DNA of 64,000 bases, from NCBI GenBank assembly GCA_011082265.1, contig CP049781.1, forward strand, positions 1,585,643 through 1,649,642, in the 5' to 3' direction. This DNA is from Candidatus Lachnocurva vaginae (GTDB lineage: Bacteria > Bacillota > Clostridia > Lachnospirales > Lachnospiraceae). Under the pieces are notes generated by a model. It was not told the DNA's origin and made no database searches. It worked only from the letters and a program-made list of their open reading frames with translations. Each line of letters opens with the position of its first letter. Position 1 is the first letter of the stretch. Positions 10,501-18,582 of this stretch are shown here, one piece after another. The translations under genes and the position numbers were made by a program.

Positions 10501-10617
10501 TAAACCGCTGACCTCCATGTCGTTTCGTTTTATAGGTGTCCTATCAGCTATCCCTTGCTGACCCAAATTCTTTGGAGACACATAGTCCGAAATTTCTTTC
10601 AGCAGATTATTATTCAT
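7534..10617 (-). CDS. Large helical protein with FliK-like C-terminus, upstream of flagellin
   Basis: 1027 residues, Lys/Glu/Asn-rich, without signal peptide or membrane segment. Loosely repeated units recur, such as IKNGMEPTVGNVYAA, VKQNIPVTMRNLLKAV and KNGISFDEDTIKDIKNA, and a second type KNGYSPMDMDPEDF / KNHNNPLDMNIDELL. At about 860-970 the pattern YHLPITVSGEDGVMTLKIV, then FMETLDKNIYTKMRAY, then NDINKKFDKKVSINVSMSDI resembles the C-terminal hook-length domain of FliK. I recall similar unnamed proteins (possibly DUF6240) beside clostridial flagellins but could not check this. It shares a sigma-28-type promoter with flagellin and fliS, so a role in filament or hook assembly is likely but unproven. 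Confidence 0.55.
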   Translation of the reverse strand: MNNNLLKEISDYVSPKNLGQQGIADRTPIKRNDMEVSGLDKAYSVIKSGKKNRELNFYGKDGKSILDDIENISDKDEKTRFKSLVLSIMTTNKKDFSEITKNGYSPMDMDPEDFVTVIDKIKVQLIKSGVDLSMMGGIKDSALENIAGSKLEALNIESDLKNQQYEKNEASNLSVTHEEIESHLKENGISFDEDTIKDIKNAYKKVAEIKDNLKDGIGSNAAKYLIKNGMEPTVGNVYAAIFSGASKEDEKLASVVKKLTPNEDLRDSFVKVINDTKGSNEKVNDSDLKDAEWLYENELFVNKDNLNSVKDLYDIKVPEKQEFLKKIDSVMLLGLKPDEVNLSKNKSLFDKALSLLDAKLVMTKNAALTAQKVGISVNNAKFIESAELLRKINLEGFNSEKEKDLFKDTVEKVSTLENLPAETIGCFNNISSVNFDTFFKKAESVKEDIVSKNDIFLKLSKTYDGVGTEVRKDLGDSIKKAFRNIDSILSDLKLDFTEENRRAVKILGYNEIDITNQNIEKIKAEDLMMNRAFNNLKPGIVMKMIKNHNNPLDMNIDELLKVSESLKEETESFDSSSDMAEFLWKAENNSDLSKEERDAYVGIYRLIYQVNRNDHAAIGSLVKQNIPVTMRNLLKAVRTNKRKGMDYKIDDKEGRVESKKFGKSITDQIEIFFNTEILKKAETLSDSYKYKNIEDKLNRTQKKDPGEHILSMTPEELSRYLEKESTNEEINEGWENIKRSEFLNALKTVKDDTKTAEILEKLNIDKTPLNISMVNIMLTNGRKVFNDLGTTRINKDGSVIDIENPDIKALMEEVLERFGEKIKTPEDMAKAQKRLYDIAENAMKGVLASEDSTYVDIQRIKRITNQMSFYNKLSEDSIYHLPITVSGEDGVMTLKIVNGKDEKGMVDIFMETLDKNIYTKMRAYQERIDFFIKANDRDSYEFIKNNEKRILNDINKKFDKKVSINVSMSDISVVDMFRSEKIEKDNKKKGNDLKNNEEDINTSDLYEITSEYIHCIRNLKKGDRYEN

Positions 10618-10657
10618 AATTTTCCTAACTTTTATTAAAAATTACCTTGCAATATAT

Positions 10658-10684
10658 ATTTCGGAAAAGTATTAAATTTCTTTA
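10658..10684 (-). promoter_or_regulatory. Candidate sigma-28 (SigD/FliA) promoter of the flagellin operon
   Basis: On the minus strand TAAA (10684-10681) is followed after exactly 15 bases by TCCGAAAT (10665-10658), compared with the flagellar consensus TAAA-N15-GCCGATAA (5 of 8 in the second box). It lies about 40 bases upstream of the 1027-residue gene. The spacing and location are right for late flagellar genes. The call rests on pattern only. Confidence 0.6.
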
Positions 10685-10738
10685 ACTATATCTTAAAAAT
10701 ACCTTTGAGATTTGTAAAAATATATATTCATATAAAAT

Positions 10739-10776
10739 AAAAGATATCGAAGCTTTAAATAACTCCGATATCTTTT
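10739..10776 (-). terminator. Intrinsic terminator after recR
   Basis: An 11-bp perfect stem, AAAAGATATCG paired with CGATATCTTTT, with a 16-base loop. On the minus strand it runs into TTTTATTTTATAT. It closes the dnaX-ybaB-recR transcript. Confidence 0.8.
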
Positions 10777-10787
10777 GATTTTTATCT

Positions 10788-11387
10788 CTACAGCTCTACT
10801 CTTCCTTCAAGTGCCCGTAAAAGAGTAATTTCATCTATATTCTCAATATCTCCTCCGACTGGTACTCCGCTTGCAATTCTTGATACCTTTATTCCCGTAG
10901 GTTTTATAAGTTTACTTATATACATAGCTGTCGTTTCTCCTTCAAGACTCGAATTAGTTGCAATAATAACTTCATCAACTTCCTCATTCTGAAGCCTTAC
11001 CATAAGCTCTTTAAGTCTTATATCTGAAGGCCCAATGCCATTCATAGGTGATATGGCTCCATGAAGCACATGATAAGTTCCTTCATATTTCCCAATCTTC
11101 TCATATGCTGCAAGGTCTCTTGTATCCTCAACAACCATAATCTGTTTATGATTTCGTTTTGAATTATCACAAATAGGGCAAATATCCTTATCCGTAAGTG
11201 TACAACATATTTTACAATATCTAACATTTTCTCTCGCATTTATAAGAGAATTTGAAAGTGCTCTTACATCTTCTTTTGGAAGATGTAGTATATAAAAAGC
11301 CATTCTCTGGGCACTCTTTGCTCCGATTCCCGGTAAGCTCTGTAAGCTGTCTATAAGATTACTAATTTCTTTACTATAATAATTCAT
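10788..11387 (-). CDS. recR: Recombination protein RecR
   Basis: 199 residues, the usual length. The helix-hairpin-helix LPGIGAKSAQRMAFYIL is followed by a four-cysteine zinc finger (CKIC ... CPIC, around residues 57-72) and a Toprim domain (VVEDTRDLAAYEK). RecR works with RecO and RecF to load RecA at gapped DNA. It follows ybaB by 6 bases in the conserved dnaX-ybaB-recR order. Confidence 0.96.
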   Translation of the reverse strand: MNYYSKEISNLIDSLQSLPGIGAKSAQRMAFYILHLPKEDVRALSNSLINARENVRYCKICCTLTDKDICPICDNSKRNHKQIMVVEDTRDLAAYEKIGKYEGTYHVLHGAISPMNGIGPSDIRLKELMVRLQNEEVDEVIIATNSSLEGETTAMYISKLIKPTGIKVSRIASGVPVGGDIENIDEITLLRALEGRVEL

Positions 11388-11393
11388 TTCTAC

Positions 11394-11744
11394 TTAACCG
11401 AATAAATTAGGGCCCATTCCACCTGTGAATTTTGACATGGAACCTGCTGACATATCATCCACTTTTTTCATTGCATCGTTAAGTGCTGCAACAATTAAAT
11501 CCTCAAGTGTTTCAACATCTTCAGGATCAACTACATCCTTGTCAATTTTTACGGAAAGAATTTCCTTTTTCCCGCTTACAGTTATTTCAACGACTCCGCC
11601 GCCGGCCGTCCCTGTTACCTTAGCTTCTTCTAATGCTTTAGATGCTTCTTCCATCTGTTTTTGCATCTTCTGAGCTTGTTTCATTAAATTTCCGATGTTT
11701 CCCGGCATTCCCATTCCTCCCGGAAATCCGCCTTTTTTTCCCAT
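11394..11744 (-). CDS. ybaB: Nucleoid-associated protein YbaB/EbfC
   Basis: 116 residues. A Gly/Met-rich N-terminus leads into the helix LMKQAQKMQKQMEEASKALE and then the YbaB core (VEITVSGKKEILSVKIDKDV). The dimer binds DNA. The family nearly always sits between dnaX and recR, as here. The start has AGGAG five bases upstream. Gly residues are abundant at both ends. Confidence 0.93.
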   Translation of the reverse strand: MGKKGGFPGGMGMPGNIGNLMKQAQKMQKQMEEASKALEEAKVTGTAGGGVVEITVSGKKEILSVKIDKDVVDPEDVETLEDLIVAALNDAMKKVDDMSAGSMSKFTGGMGPNLFG

Positions 11745-11752
11745 AATTACTC

Positions 11753-13354
11753 CTATTCTTCCGTTTCTATTTCAATTCCTATATTTTTTGAAAATACATC
11801 GATTGGATTCTGATATTTCCTATCAATATCACCCTCATCTATTTTCATTTCATATTCTACTTTTTTTCCTGTAAAATCTATAAACTTTTCTTCAATCTCT
11901 TTTTTAAAATCTTCTTCATTCAACAAATCATATGCAGCAATACCATCTTTGTCAAATATCAATAATAGTTTCCCATTTTTTGAAACCGTAACCTTCCTAA
12001 TAAATTCAATTGCAGCCTTATAACACACCTGCATTGAAGCTGTAATTTTATTCCAATTAAGGCTCACTTTTTTAACTTCTTCGGGAGTTGCAAGAGGAAT
12101 CTTTTGAACAGATTCTTCGTCTACTTCGACCACTTTTTTTGAATCTGTATCTGAAATTTCAGGTGAAATAACGCCCTTATCTCTCACTACCAATTTGCCT
12201 TTTTCTACCATCTTTTCAAGATTTTCTATTCGATTTACAAGAGCTGAATTGTCGCTTTCCATTTCAGGCTTTATAAGCTTTATTATAGCAATTTCAATTA
12301 CAACTCTTTTATCGGATACATATTTTATCTCATTACTTAAAGCAGTCATTATCCTTATATATCTTAAGATAACTTCATTTTCAGTAGTTAACGCTTCCTT
12401 TTTTAGAGCTTCATAAGTTTCATTTGAAACATCAATAATATCTCTAGCATTTGTCATATTCTTTATAAGTATAAGATTCCTTAAATACCAAATAAAATCC
12501 TTGACAAATTGAGTTAAATCCTGACCATTCTTTACAACTTCATCAATTATACAAATTGCATCCCTTGTTCGCTCTTCTCTTATAAAGTTAAAAAGGCTTG
12601 TATAAATTCTTTCATCGACAACACCTAAAATATTAAGTACATTCTCATATGTAATTTTTTGACTCTGAAAAAACGAAATACACTCGTCCAAAATGCTTAG
12701 TGAATCTCTCATAGATCCATCAGCTGTCTTTGCAATATAATTTATTGCTTTATCTTCAATATCGACTTTTTCAATGACCATAAGTTCTCTTATTCTATTG
12801 CTTATGGTTTCTACCGATATCCTATGAAAATCATAACGCTGACATCTTGAAAGTATCGTTATTGGAATCGAATAAACTTCCGTAGTTGCAAGAATAAATA
12901 TTACATATGCAGGCGGCTCTTCAAGCGTTTTTAAAAGTGCATTAAAAGCACTATTTGAAAGCATGTGTGCTTCATCTATGATATAAACTTTATATTTTCC
13001 TTCAGTCGGAGGATAAGTTACCTGGTCTATAATATCTCTTACATTTTGTACACTATTATTAGATGCAGCATCTATCTCAATAACGTTCATTGACGTCCCA
13101 GAAAGCATCCTTTTACAAATATCACAGCTATTATCCGGACTTTCGTCTTCCATAGTATGTTCACAATTTACTGCTCTTGCAAAAATCTTTGCAACTGTTG
13201 TCTTACCAGTACCACGAGTTCCGTTAAATAAATATGCATGCCCTATATGCTTACTTTTTATCTGATTAGTAAGGGCTGTAACTATATGTTCCTGCCCTTT
13301 TACATCAGAAAATTGTTGCGGTCTAAATTTTCTATATAATGCCACATATGACAT
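11753..13354 (-). CDS. dnaX: DNA polymerase III subunits gamma/tau
   Basis: 533 residues. Walker A NGTRGTGKTTVAKIFAR is near residue 44-60. A cysteine zinc module (CEHTMEDESPDNSCDICKRM) follows, then the DEAH-like IIDEAHMLS and sensor motif LATTEVYSIPITILSRCQRY. The C-terminal domain V is shorter than in E. coli. This is the clamp-loader ATPase that links polymerase cores at the fork. It starts 17 bases after pepD with GAGGAAATAG as ribosome site. No obvious programmed frameshift slip site was noted. Confidence 0.95.
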   Translation of the reverse strand: MSYVALYRKFRPQQFSDVKGQEHIVTALTNQIKSKHIGHAYLFNGTRGTGKTTVAKIFARAVNCEHTMEDESPDNSCDICKRMLSGTSMNVIEIDAASNNSVQNVRDIIDQVTYPPTEGKYKVYIIDEAHMLSNSAFNALLKTLEEPPAYVIFILATTEVYSIPITILSRCQRYDFHRISVETISNRIRELMVIEKVDIEDKAINYIAKTADGSMRDSLSILDECISFFQSQKITYENVLNILGVVDERIYTSLFNFIREERTRDAICIIDEVVKNGQDLTQFVKDFIWYLRNLILIKNMTNARDIIDVSNETYEALKKEALTTENEVILRYIRIMTALSNEIKYVSDKRVVIEIAIIKLIKPEMESDNSALVNRIENLEKMVEKGKLVVRDKGVISPEISDTDSKKVVEVDEESVQKIPLATPEEVKKVSLNWNKITASMQVCYKAAIEFIRKVTVSKNGKLLLIFDKDGIAAYDLLNEEDFKKEIEEKFIDFTGKKVEYEMKIDEGDIDRKYQNPIDVFSKNIGIEIETEE

Positions 13355-13371
13355 AATCTATTTCCTCAAAA

Positions 13372-14817
13372 TTATTTTTGCTCTAAAATCTTCTTCAAAA
13401 ATTCATACAATCTCTTTGCAGAAGAAATTTCAAATTTCTCTTCCGTTGTATGTGCTCCTAAGACATTCGGTCCTATTGAAATACTATCAAGCCCTTTAAT
13501 CTTTCCTGCCATAATTCCGCATTCAAGTCCCGCATGAATTATTTGAATCTTAGGTTCATTTCCAAACATATCTTTATAGATTTCAACCAATTCTTCTTTT
13601 AGTTTTGAGTTCTCACTATATTCCCAAGCTGGATACGGGCAATTTACATATAATTTTCCTCCCATTAATTCTGCAAATAGCTTCATTTCATTTTCAAGCG
13701 CACATCTTGCGGATTCAAATGATGAACGTATAGCATAAACAAGTTCCAAATGTCCTTCTTTAAATTCAAGTACGCCTAAATTAAGTGATGTTTCAGGAAT
13801 TCCTTCGCTTTCAACATTCATTCTTAAAATTCCATTAGGTGTATTTAAAATAAATGACAACACTTTCTTAGTTTCAATAATTGTTGTAGCTTTTACCTTC
13901 TTTTCTCCTACTGTCGTAATTGAAATCTCAGCTTCACCATCAGTAACTTTATACTCGTTATTAATATCACAAGCCTCTTCGCTTATAAGTGAAACTACAT
14001 TTGCTTCATCTTCTTTTTTAACCAAAATTTTGGCCTCTGAAAGTCTAGGAATTGCATTATCTTTTCCGCCGCCTGACATTTCAATTATTGAAATATCATA
14101 CTTATCTGCCGCTTTTGCTATAACTCTTCCAATTGCTCTTATAGCATTAGCTCTTTGCCTTGTTATTTCCTGTCCTGAATGCCCGCCGGTAAATCCTCCA
14201 TATTTAATTTCAATAATATTTCCCGTCTGCTCTATAATTTTTGCATCATATTTTATATTAGTGCTGCTTCCGCCTGCACAGCCAACACAAAAAACGCCTT
14301 CTTCTTCCGAATCGACATTTATAAGCTTTCTTGCTTTAAGCATTGATATGTCTATATCTGTAGCTCCTTCCATTCCTATTTCTTCGGAAGTTGTAAATAC
14401 AACTTCAAGTCTTGGAGCTTTTAAATCTTTTTCATCTAAAAGTGATAAAACTATAGCATCACCTATTCCATCGTCTGCTCCCAAAGTTGTTCCCTTTGCA
14501 AATATATATTTGTCATCATAATCAATGTCAATTCCCTCTTTGTCCATGTCTTTGGTAACTCCGGGCTTCTTTTCGCATACCATATCAATATGTACTTGAA
14601 GCATAATAGGATCTACATTTTCATATCCCTTTGCCGCTTCTTTTATAACTATAATATTTGAGGATTTATCTTGAATATATTCAAGTCCTCTTTCTATAGC
14701 AAAGTTTTTGATGTAATCACTTATCTGTTTTTCTTTATATGAAGGTCTGGGAATTTTACTTATTTCTTCAAAAAAATGAAAAATTCTTTTAGGTTCTAAC
14801 TTATCCAATACTCCCAT
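13372..14817 (-). CDS. pepD: Aminoacyl-histidine dipeptidase PepD (M20)
   Basis: 481 residues, matching the PepD/carnosinase branch of the M20 metallopeptidases. Metal-binding and catalytic segments are visible in order: LQVHIDMVCEKKPG (His and Asp), GADDGIGDAIVL (bridging Asp) and TSEEIGMEGA (catalytic Glu). The dimerisation domain with GGFTGGHSG lies in the middle, and a metal-binding His is in GPNVLGAHTTEEKFE. It degrades dipeptides such as Xaa-His in the cytoplasm, in keeping with amino-acid fermentation. It probably shares its transcript with dnaX. Confidence 0.9.
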   Translation of the reverse strand: MGVLDKLEPKRIFHFFEEISKIPRPSYKEKQISDYIKNFAIERGLEYIQDKSSNIIVIKEAAKGYENVDPIMLQVHIDMVCEKKPGVTKDMDKEGIDIDYDDKYIFAKGTTLGADDGIGDAIVLSLLDEKDLKAPRLEVVFTTSEEIGMEGATDIDISMLKARKLINVDSEEEGVFCVGCAGGSSTNIKYDAKIIEQTGNIIEIKYGGFTGGHSGQEITRQRANAIRAIGRVIAKAADKYDISIIEMSGGGKDNAIPRLSEAKILVKKEDEANVVSLISEEACDINNEYKVTDGEAEISITTVGEKKVKATTIIETKKVLSFILNTPNGILRMNVESEGIPETSLNLGVLEFKEGHLELVYAIRSSFESARCALENEMKLFAELMGGKLYVNCPYPAWEYSENSKLKEELVEIYKDMFGNEPKIQIIHAGLECGIMAGKIKGLDSISIGPNVLGAHTTEEKFEISSAKRLYEFLKKILEQK

Positions 14818-14895
14818 AATTTATTTCCTTCCCTTTCTTATGAATGCTTGTTTTTATTACATATACTAATCAATATATAAAAATATATATGTCAA

Positions 14896-14904
14896 ATTAT
14901 AACA
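14896..14904 (-). promoter_or_regulatory. Extended -10 promoter for pepD
   Basis: The minus strand reads TGTTATAAT, an extended -10, about 80 bases before the pepD start. No strong -35 was identified, which extended -10 promoters can tolerate. Confidence 0.45.
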
Positions 14905-14930
14905 TACTTAGTTTGTTTTTGTCTTATTAC

Positions 14931-14959
14931 TTGCAGATTAAGCATTTTTATTGTAAAAT
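14931..14959 (+). promoter_or_regulatory. Sigma-A promoter of tRNA-Ser
   Basis: TTGCAG (14931-14936), 17-base spacer, TAAAAT (14954-14959). The tRNA starts 17 bases after the -10 box. Confidence 0.65.
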
Positions 14960-14975
14960 CTTATTCGTTATATTT

Positions 14976-15062
14976 GGAGTCGTATCGAAGAGGTCGCAAC
15001 GAGCTTGACTCGAAATCAAGTTGTCATTTTTTGGCACGTGGGTTCGAATCCCACCGACTCCG
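14976..15062 (+). tRNA. tRNA-Ser (anticodon CGA)
   Basis: The acceptor GGAGTCG pairs with CGACTCC at 15055-15061, with discriminator G. The anticodon stem is CTTGA/TCAAG with loop CTCGAAA, so the anticodon is CGA, reading UCG. A long variable arm (TTGTC with a T-rich loop) identifies the serine class, and GTTCGAATC is the T loop. CCA is not encoded. A dedicated CGA serine tRNA is notable in so AT-rich a genome. Confidence 0.95.
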
Positions 15063-15093
15063 TTTTTGCTAATTATATATTTTTATTATCTAT

Positions 15094-15120
15094 CACCGGA
15101 TTCTCCGGTGTTATTTTATT
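15094..15120 (+). terminator. Intrinsic terminator after tRNA-Ser
   Basis: CACCGGATTCTCCGGTG forms a 7-bp GC-rich hairpin followed by TTATTTTATT. It isolates the tRNA from the GreA-like gene. Confidence 0.8.
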
Positions 15121-15190
15121 TTTATATATTTATAGATATTATTTATGTGTCATAAATATTTATTTTGACATATTTTAGGAGAGTTAATAT

Positions 15191-15688
15191 ATGAGGGAAA
15201 AGCTTACTAAAAACGATATAGAAAAAATAGAAGCCGAAATTCATGACCGAAAAGTCAATAAACGTCCAACACTCATAAAGGAAGTTAAAGATGCTGCTGC
15301 ACAGGGTGACAGATCTGAAAACTTTGAATATTATGCTGCAAAAAAAGCTAAAAATCAAAACGAATCCAGAATACGTTATTTACAAAATATGTTAAATACT
15401 GCCATCATCGTAGATGATTCTTCAAAAAAGGATGAAGTCGGCATAAATAATACAGTAACGATTAAATTCTTGGAAGATAATTCTGAAGAGAAATTTAAAC
15501 TTACTACAGGTATAAGAAGTAACTCAATGGAAGGAAGACTTGATCTTGAATCTCCTTTAGGTAAAGCCATTCTCCATAAAAAAGTAGGAGACATAGTAAC
15601 TGTATCCGCTCCGAATTTTTCATATAAAGTTGAAATTATAAGTATTGATAAAAGTTCAGACGATAATGATGCTATAAGAGCTTTTTAA
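15191..15688 (+). CDS. greA: GreA-family transcription elongation factor
   Basis: 165 residues. The coiled-coil tip AAAQGDRSENFEYYAAKK (about 37-54) carries the acidic pair (D and E in GDRSENFEY) that GreA uses to stimulate RNA cleavage in stalled RNA polymerase. The C-terminal FKBP-like domain has SPLGKAILHKKVGD, as in GreA/GreB. It is slightly divergent at the N-terminus (MREKLTKNDIEKIEAEI). AGGAGAG precedes the ATG. It is single, between two terminators. A second greA elsewhere in the genome cannot be excluded. Confidence 0.88.
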   Translation: MREKLTKNDIEKIEAEIHDRKVNKRPTLIKEVKDAAAQGDRSENFEYYAAKKAKNQNESRIRYLQNMLNTAIIVDDSSKKDEVGINNTVTIKFLEDNSEEKFKLTTGIRSNSMEGRLDLESPLGKAILHKKVGDIVTVSAPNFSYKVEIISIDKSSDDNDAIRAF

Positions 15689-15761
15689 ATAAAAGTTAAT
15701 AAGTGAAACTAAAGCTTATAAATCCCTAAAATCTAGGAGATTAGAGATTATAAGAATACAT

Positions 15762-15820
15762 AAAAAACACCCATAGCTTATAAACCTTATCGAAAAGATT
15801 TATAAGCTAGAGTGTTTTTT
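15762..15820. terminator. Bidirectional terminator between greA and atpC
   Basis: AAAAAACAC (15762-15770) with GTGTTTTTT (15812-15820) plus AGCTTATAAA with TTTATAAGCT form a long interrupted stem with A/T tracts on both sides, serving the converging greA and ATP synthase transcripts. Confidence 0.85.
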
Positions 15821-15857
15821 ATTTTTATTATTTTATTTCATTTTGTAAAATTATATA

Positions 15858-16268
15858 TTATTTTACATTTTCTGCAGCTGAGCGTCTAACTATCGCCTTT
15901 TTCAGTGCAAACTCCGCTCTTTTTATGTCAATCGACATTTGTTTCCCTGATAGCCTTTCTCTGGCTCTTTTTTCTGCTTCTTCAGCTCTTTCTACATCAA
16001 TGTCTTCAGCCCATTCGATAATTTCAGCAAGAAAAGTAACCTTATCTTTTCTAATTTCTGCGAAACCCGAGTGAAGTGCAGCTGTCTTCAAGCCTTTATC
16101 GGTATGAATAGTAAGTACTCCCGGTGCAATAATAGTAGTAAGCGGTATATGTTCCGGATACACACCTATCTCGCCTTCCGTAGTATTAAACTCAACCATA
16201 GTTCCCTTGCTATCAAAGAATATTTTGTCCGGAGTTACAATTTTTACATCAAATTCCTTATCCGACAA
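15858..16268 (-). CDS. atpC: ATP synthase F1 subunit epsilon
   Basis: 136 residues. The N-terminal beta-sandwich (FDVKIVTPDKIFFDSKGTMV, GEIGVYPEHIPL) is followed by the C-terminal helical hairpin (ERAEEAEKRARERLSGK). Epsilon sits on the central stalk, couples it to the c ring and can inhibit ATP hydrolysis. It is the last gene of the atp operon, 6 bases after atpD, ahead of the terminator. It overlaps nothing. Confidence 0.96.
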   Translation of the reverse strand: MSDKEFDVKIVTPDKIFFDSKGTMVEFNTTEGEIGVYPEHIPLTTIIAPGVLTIHTDKGLKTAALHSGFAEIRKDKVTFLAEIIEWAEDIDVERAEEAEKRARERLSGKQMSIDIKRAEFALKKAIVRRSAAENVK

Positions 16269-16274
16269 TTTTTA

Positions 16275-17672
16275 TCACCTCTTTGCAGCTCGTTCTTTTA
16301 CCTCGTCAATAGTTCCAGCATTAAGGAATAATCCTTCAGGAACATCATCAAGTTTTCCTTCAAGAATCTCCTTAAATCCTCTTATTGTTTCAGAAATAGG
16401 AACATACTTACCGTCAAGTCCTGTAAACTGTGTTGCAACGAAGAAAGGTTGTGATAAGAATCTTTGTACCTTTCTTGCTCTACTTACGACAAGCTTATCA
16501 GATTCTGATAATTCATCCATACCGAGGATTGCTATAATATCCTGAAGCTCCTTGTACTTCTGAAGAATCTCCTGTACTCCACGTGCTACTTCAAAGTGTT
16601 CTTTTCCTACAATGTTAGGATCAAGAATTCTTGAAGATGATGCAAGCGGGTCTACTGCAGGATAAATACCAAGCTCTGCTATAGATCTTTCCAAAACTGT
16701 TGTGGCATCCAAATGGGCAAATGTTGTTGCTGGTGCAGGATCTGTTAAATCGTCCGCAGGAACATATACAGCTTGAACTGAAGTAATAGATCCATTTTTT
16801 GTAGATGTAATTCTTTCCTGTAATGCACCCATTTCAGTTTGAAGTGTAGGCTGATAACCTACTGCTGAAGGCATACGTCCTAATAATGCCGACACTTCAG
16901 AACCTGCTTGTGTAAATCTAAAGATGTTATCTATGAATAAAAGTACATCTTTTCCTGAATAATCACGGAAATATTCAGCCATCGTAAGACCTGTAAGGCC
17001 TACTCTCATTCTTGCTCCGGGCGGTTCATTCATCTGACCGAAAACCATGCATGTCTTATCAATAACTCCTGACTCGGACATTTCATAGTAAAGGTCATTA
17101 CCTTCTCTTGTACGTTCTCCTACACCTGTGAATACTGAATATCCGCCGTGCTCTGTTGCTACATTATGAATAAGTTCCTGGATAAGTACAGTTTTACCAA
17201 CTCCAGCACCGCCGAAAAGTCCAATCTTACCACCTTTTTGGTATGGGCAAAGCAAGTCTACGACTTTAATTCCCGTCTCAAGCATTTCCTCAGAAGTTGA
17301 CTGCTCTTCAAATGAAGGTGCACTCCTATGGATAGGCATATATTTTTCAGCCTTAGGTGCTTCTTTTTCATCTATCGGTTCACCAAGAACGTTAAACATT
17401 CTACCAAGTGTACATTCGCCTACAGGTACTTTTATAGGAGAACCTGTTGCTATAGCGTCCATACCTCTTTTTAGTCCGTCAGTAGGTCCGAGGGCAACCG
17501 ATCTTATGACATTATCTCCCAGATGCTGCGCTACTTCAGCTACCAACTTTTTCCCGCCTTCTACAGGAATCTCGATAGCTTCATTGATTTCAGGCAGTTC
17601 ACCGTCTTTAAACTGAACATCCAAAACCGCACTGATGACCTGAGTGATTTTACCGACTCTTTGTTCAGACAT
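16275..17672 (-). CDS. atpD: ATP synthase F1 subunit beta
   Basis: 465 residues. P-loop GGAGVGKTVLIQELIHN is near 154-170, catalytic Glu in GVGERTREGNDLY, and the DELSEED-type segment reads MDELSESDK. These show a fully active catalytic subunit. It starts 24 bases after atpG, with AAGGAGTGATATCAAGAA upstream of the ATG. No deviation from the family was seen. Confidence 0.98.
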   Translation of the reverse strand: MSEQRVGKITQVISAVLDVQFKDGELPEINEAIEIPVEGGKKLVAEVAQHLGDNVIRSVALGPTDGLKRGMDAIATGSPIKVPVGECTLGRMFNVLGEPIDEKEAPKAEKYMPIHRSAPSFEEQSTSEEMLETGIKVVDLLCPYQKGGKIGLFGGAGVGKTVLIQELIHNVATEHGGYSVFTGVGERTREGNDLYYEMSESGVIDKTCMVFGQMNEPPGARMRVGLTGLTMAEYFRDYSGKDVLLFIDNIFRFTQAGSEVSALLGRMPSAVGYQPTLQTEMGALQERITSTKNGSITSVQAVYVPADDLTDPAPATTFAHLDATTVLERSIAELGIYPAVDPLASSSRILDPNIVGKEHFEVARGVQEILQKYKELQDIIAILGMDELSESDKLVVSRARKVQRFLSQPFFVATQFTGLDGKYVPISETIRGFKEILEGKLDDVPEGLFLNAGTIDEVKERAAKR

Positions 17673-17696
17673 TTCTTGATATCACTCCTTTCTCTT

Positions 17697-18548
17697 TTAT
17701 AAGGCAGATGCTCCTGCAATAATCTCAGTAAGCTCTTGCGTAATAGATCCCTGCCTTGCTCTATTGTATTTAAGTGTTAACTCATTAATCATTTCTTCCG
17801 CATTGTTTGTAGCAGAATCCATAGCTGTCATTCTCGCACCATTTTCACTAGCTACAGATTCAACAAGTCCACCATAAAGTAAACTTGTTACATACTTAGG
17901 AACAATAAGCTTAAGTGCTTCATCCGGGTTAGGCTCAAAATTCATAGGAATACTTGACATATTCTCTTCTTCAGTAACTTCATCCATAACTACCGGTAGA
18001 AGTTTTATTACTTGAGGTTTATAAGATACAGTGTTCTTGAAGTGTGTATATGCTAAATATATTTCTCCAACTTCATCATTCTCAAATACCTTAAGTACTT
18101 CTCGTGCTATATTTGTAGCATCTTCATAACTCGGAGCATCAACAACTTCGGAATAATTTGCCTTAATCTGATAACCCCTTGTTTCTAAAAGTTCTACTCC
18201 CTTATGTCCTATTGCATATATAAGAGCATCCTCCTTAGGAACCGTTTTCATAATCTCTTTTACAAGATTACTATTGTATCCTCCGGCCAATCCTCTATTT
18301 GCGGAAATTGCAATTACAGCTTTCTTTTTAGATTCATGCTCCATAATATATGGATTATTTGAATCTTTAACAGATTTAAGCATCGCTTTCACAGTATTAT
18401 ACATATACTCAAAATATGGATGTGTTTTTTCTGCATGCTCACGAGCTTGCTGTAATTTTACGGTAGATACAAGTTTCATAGCCTTAGTTATCTGCTGTGT
18501 ACTCTGAATACTTGTCTTTCTACGTTTTATATCTTTCATTGAGGCCAT
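17697..18548 (-). CDS. atpG: ATP synthase F1 subunit gamma
   Basis: 283 residues. The N-terminal helix (DIKRRKTSIQSTQQITKAMK) and C-terminal helix (NNAEEMINELTLKYNRARQG) are the conserved coiled coil that turns inside the alpha3-beta3 hexamer. The central Rossmann-like part contains SANRGLAGGYNSNLV. AAAGGTGGTGAAAC supplies the ribosome site for the first ATG. The 34-base gap to atpA is ordinary. Confidence 0.96.
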   Translation of the reverse strand: MASMKDIKRRKTSIQSTQQITKAMKLVSTVKLQQAREHAEKTHPYFEYMYNTVKAMLKSVKDSNNPYIMEHESKKKAVIAISANRGLAGGYNSNLVKEIMKTVPKEDALIYAIGHKGVELLETRGYQIKANYSEVVDAPSYEDATNIAREVLKVFENDEVGEIYLAYTHFKNTVSYKPQVIKLLPVVMDEVTEEENMSSIPMNFEPNPDEALKLIVPKYVTSLLYGGLVESVASENGARMTAMDSATNNAEEMINELTLKYNRARQGSITQELTEIIAGASAL

Positions 18549-18582
18549 GGAAGTTTCACCACCTTTCGGTCTCTTTTACTTA

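Noticed and set aside
11753..13354. Programmed frameshift in dnaX for a short gamma form
   Set aside because: No A-rich slip sequence with a following hairpin was noticed near the expected point.
14030..14521. 163-residue plus-strand frame inside pepD
   Set aside because: Antisense to a gene with complete M20 motifs; Ser/Ala-rich composition is the shadow of its codon use.
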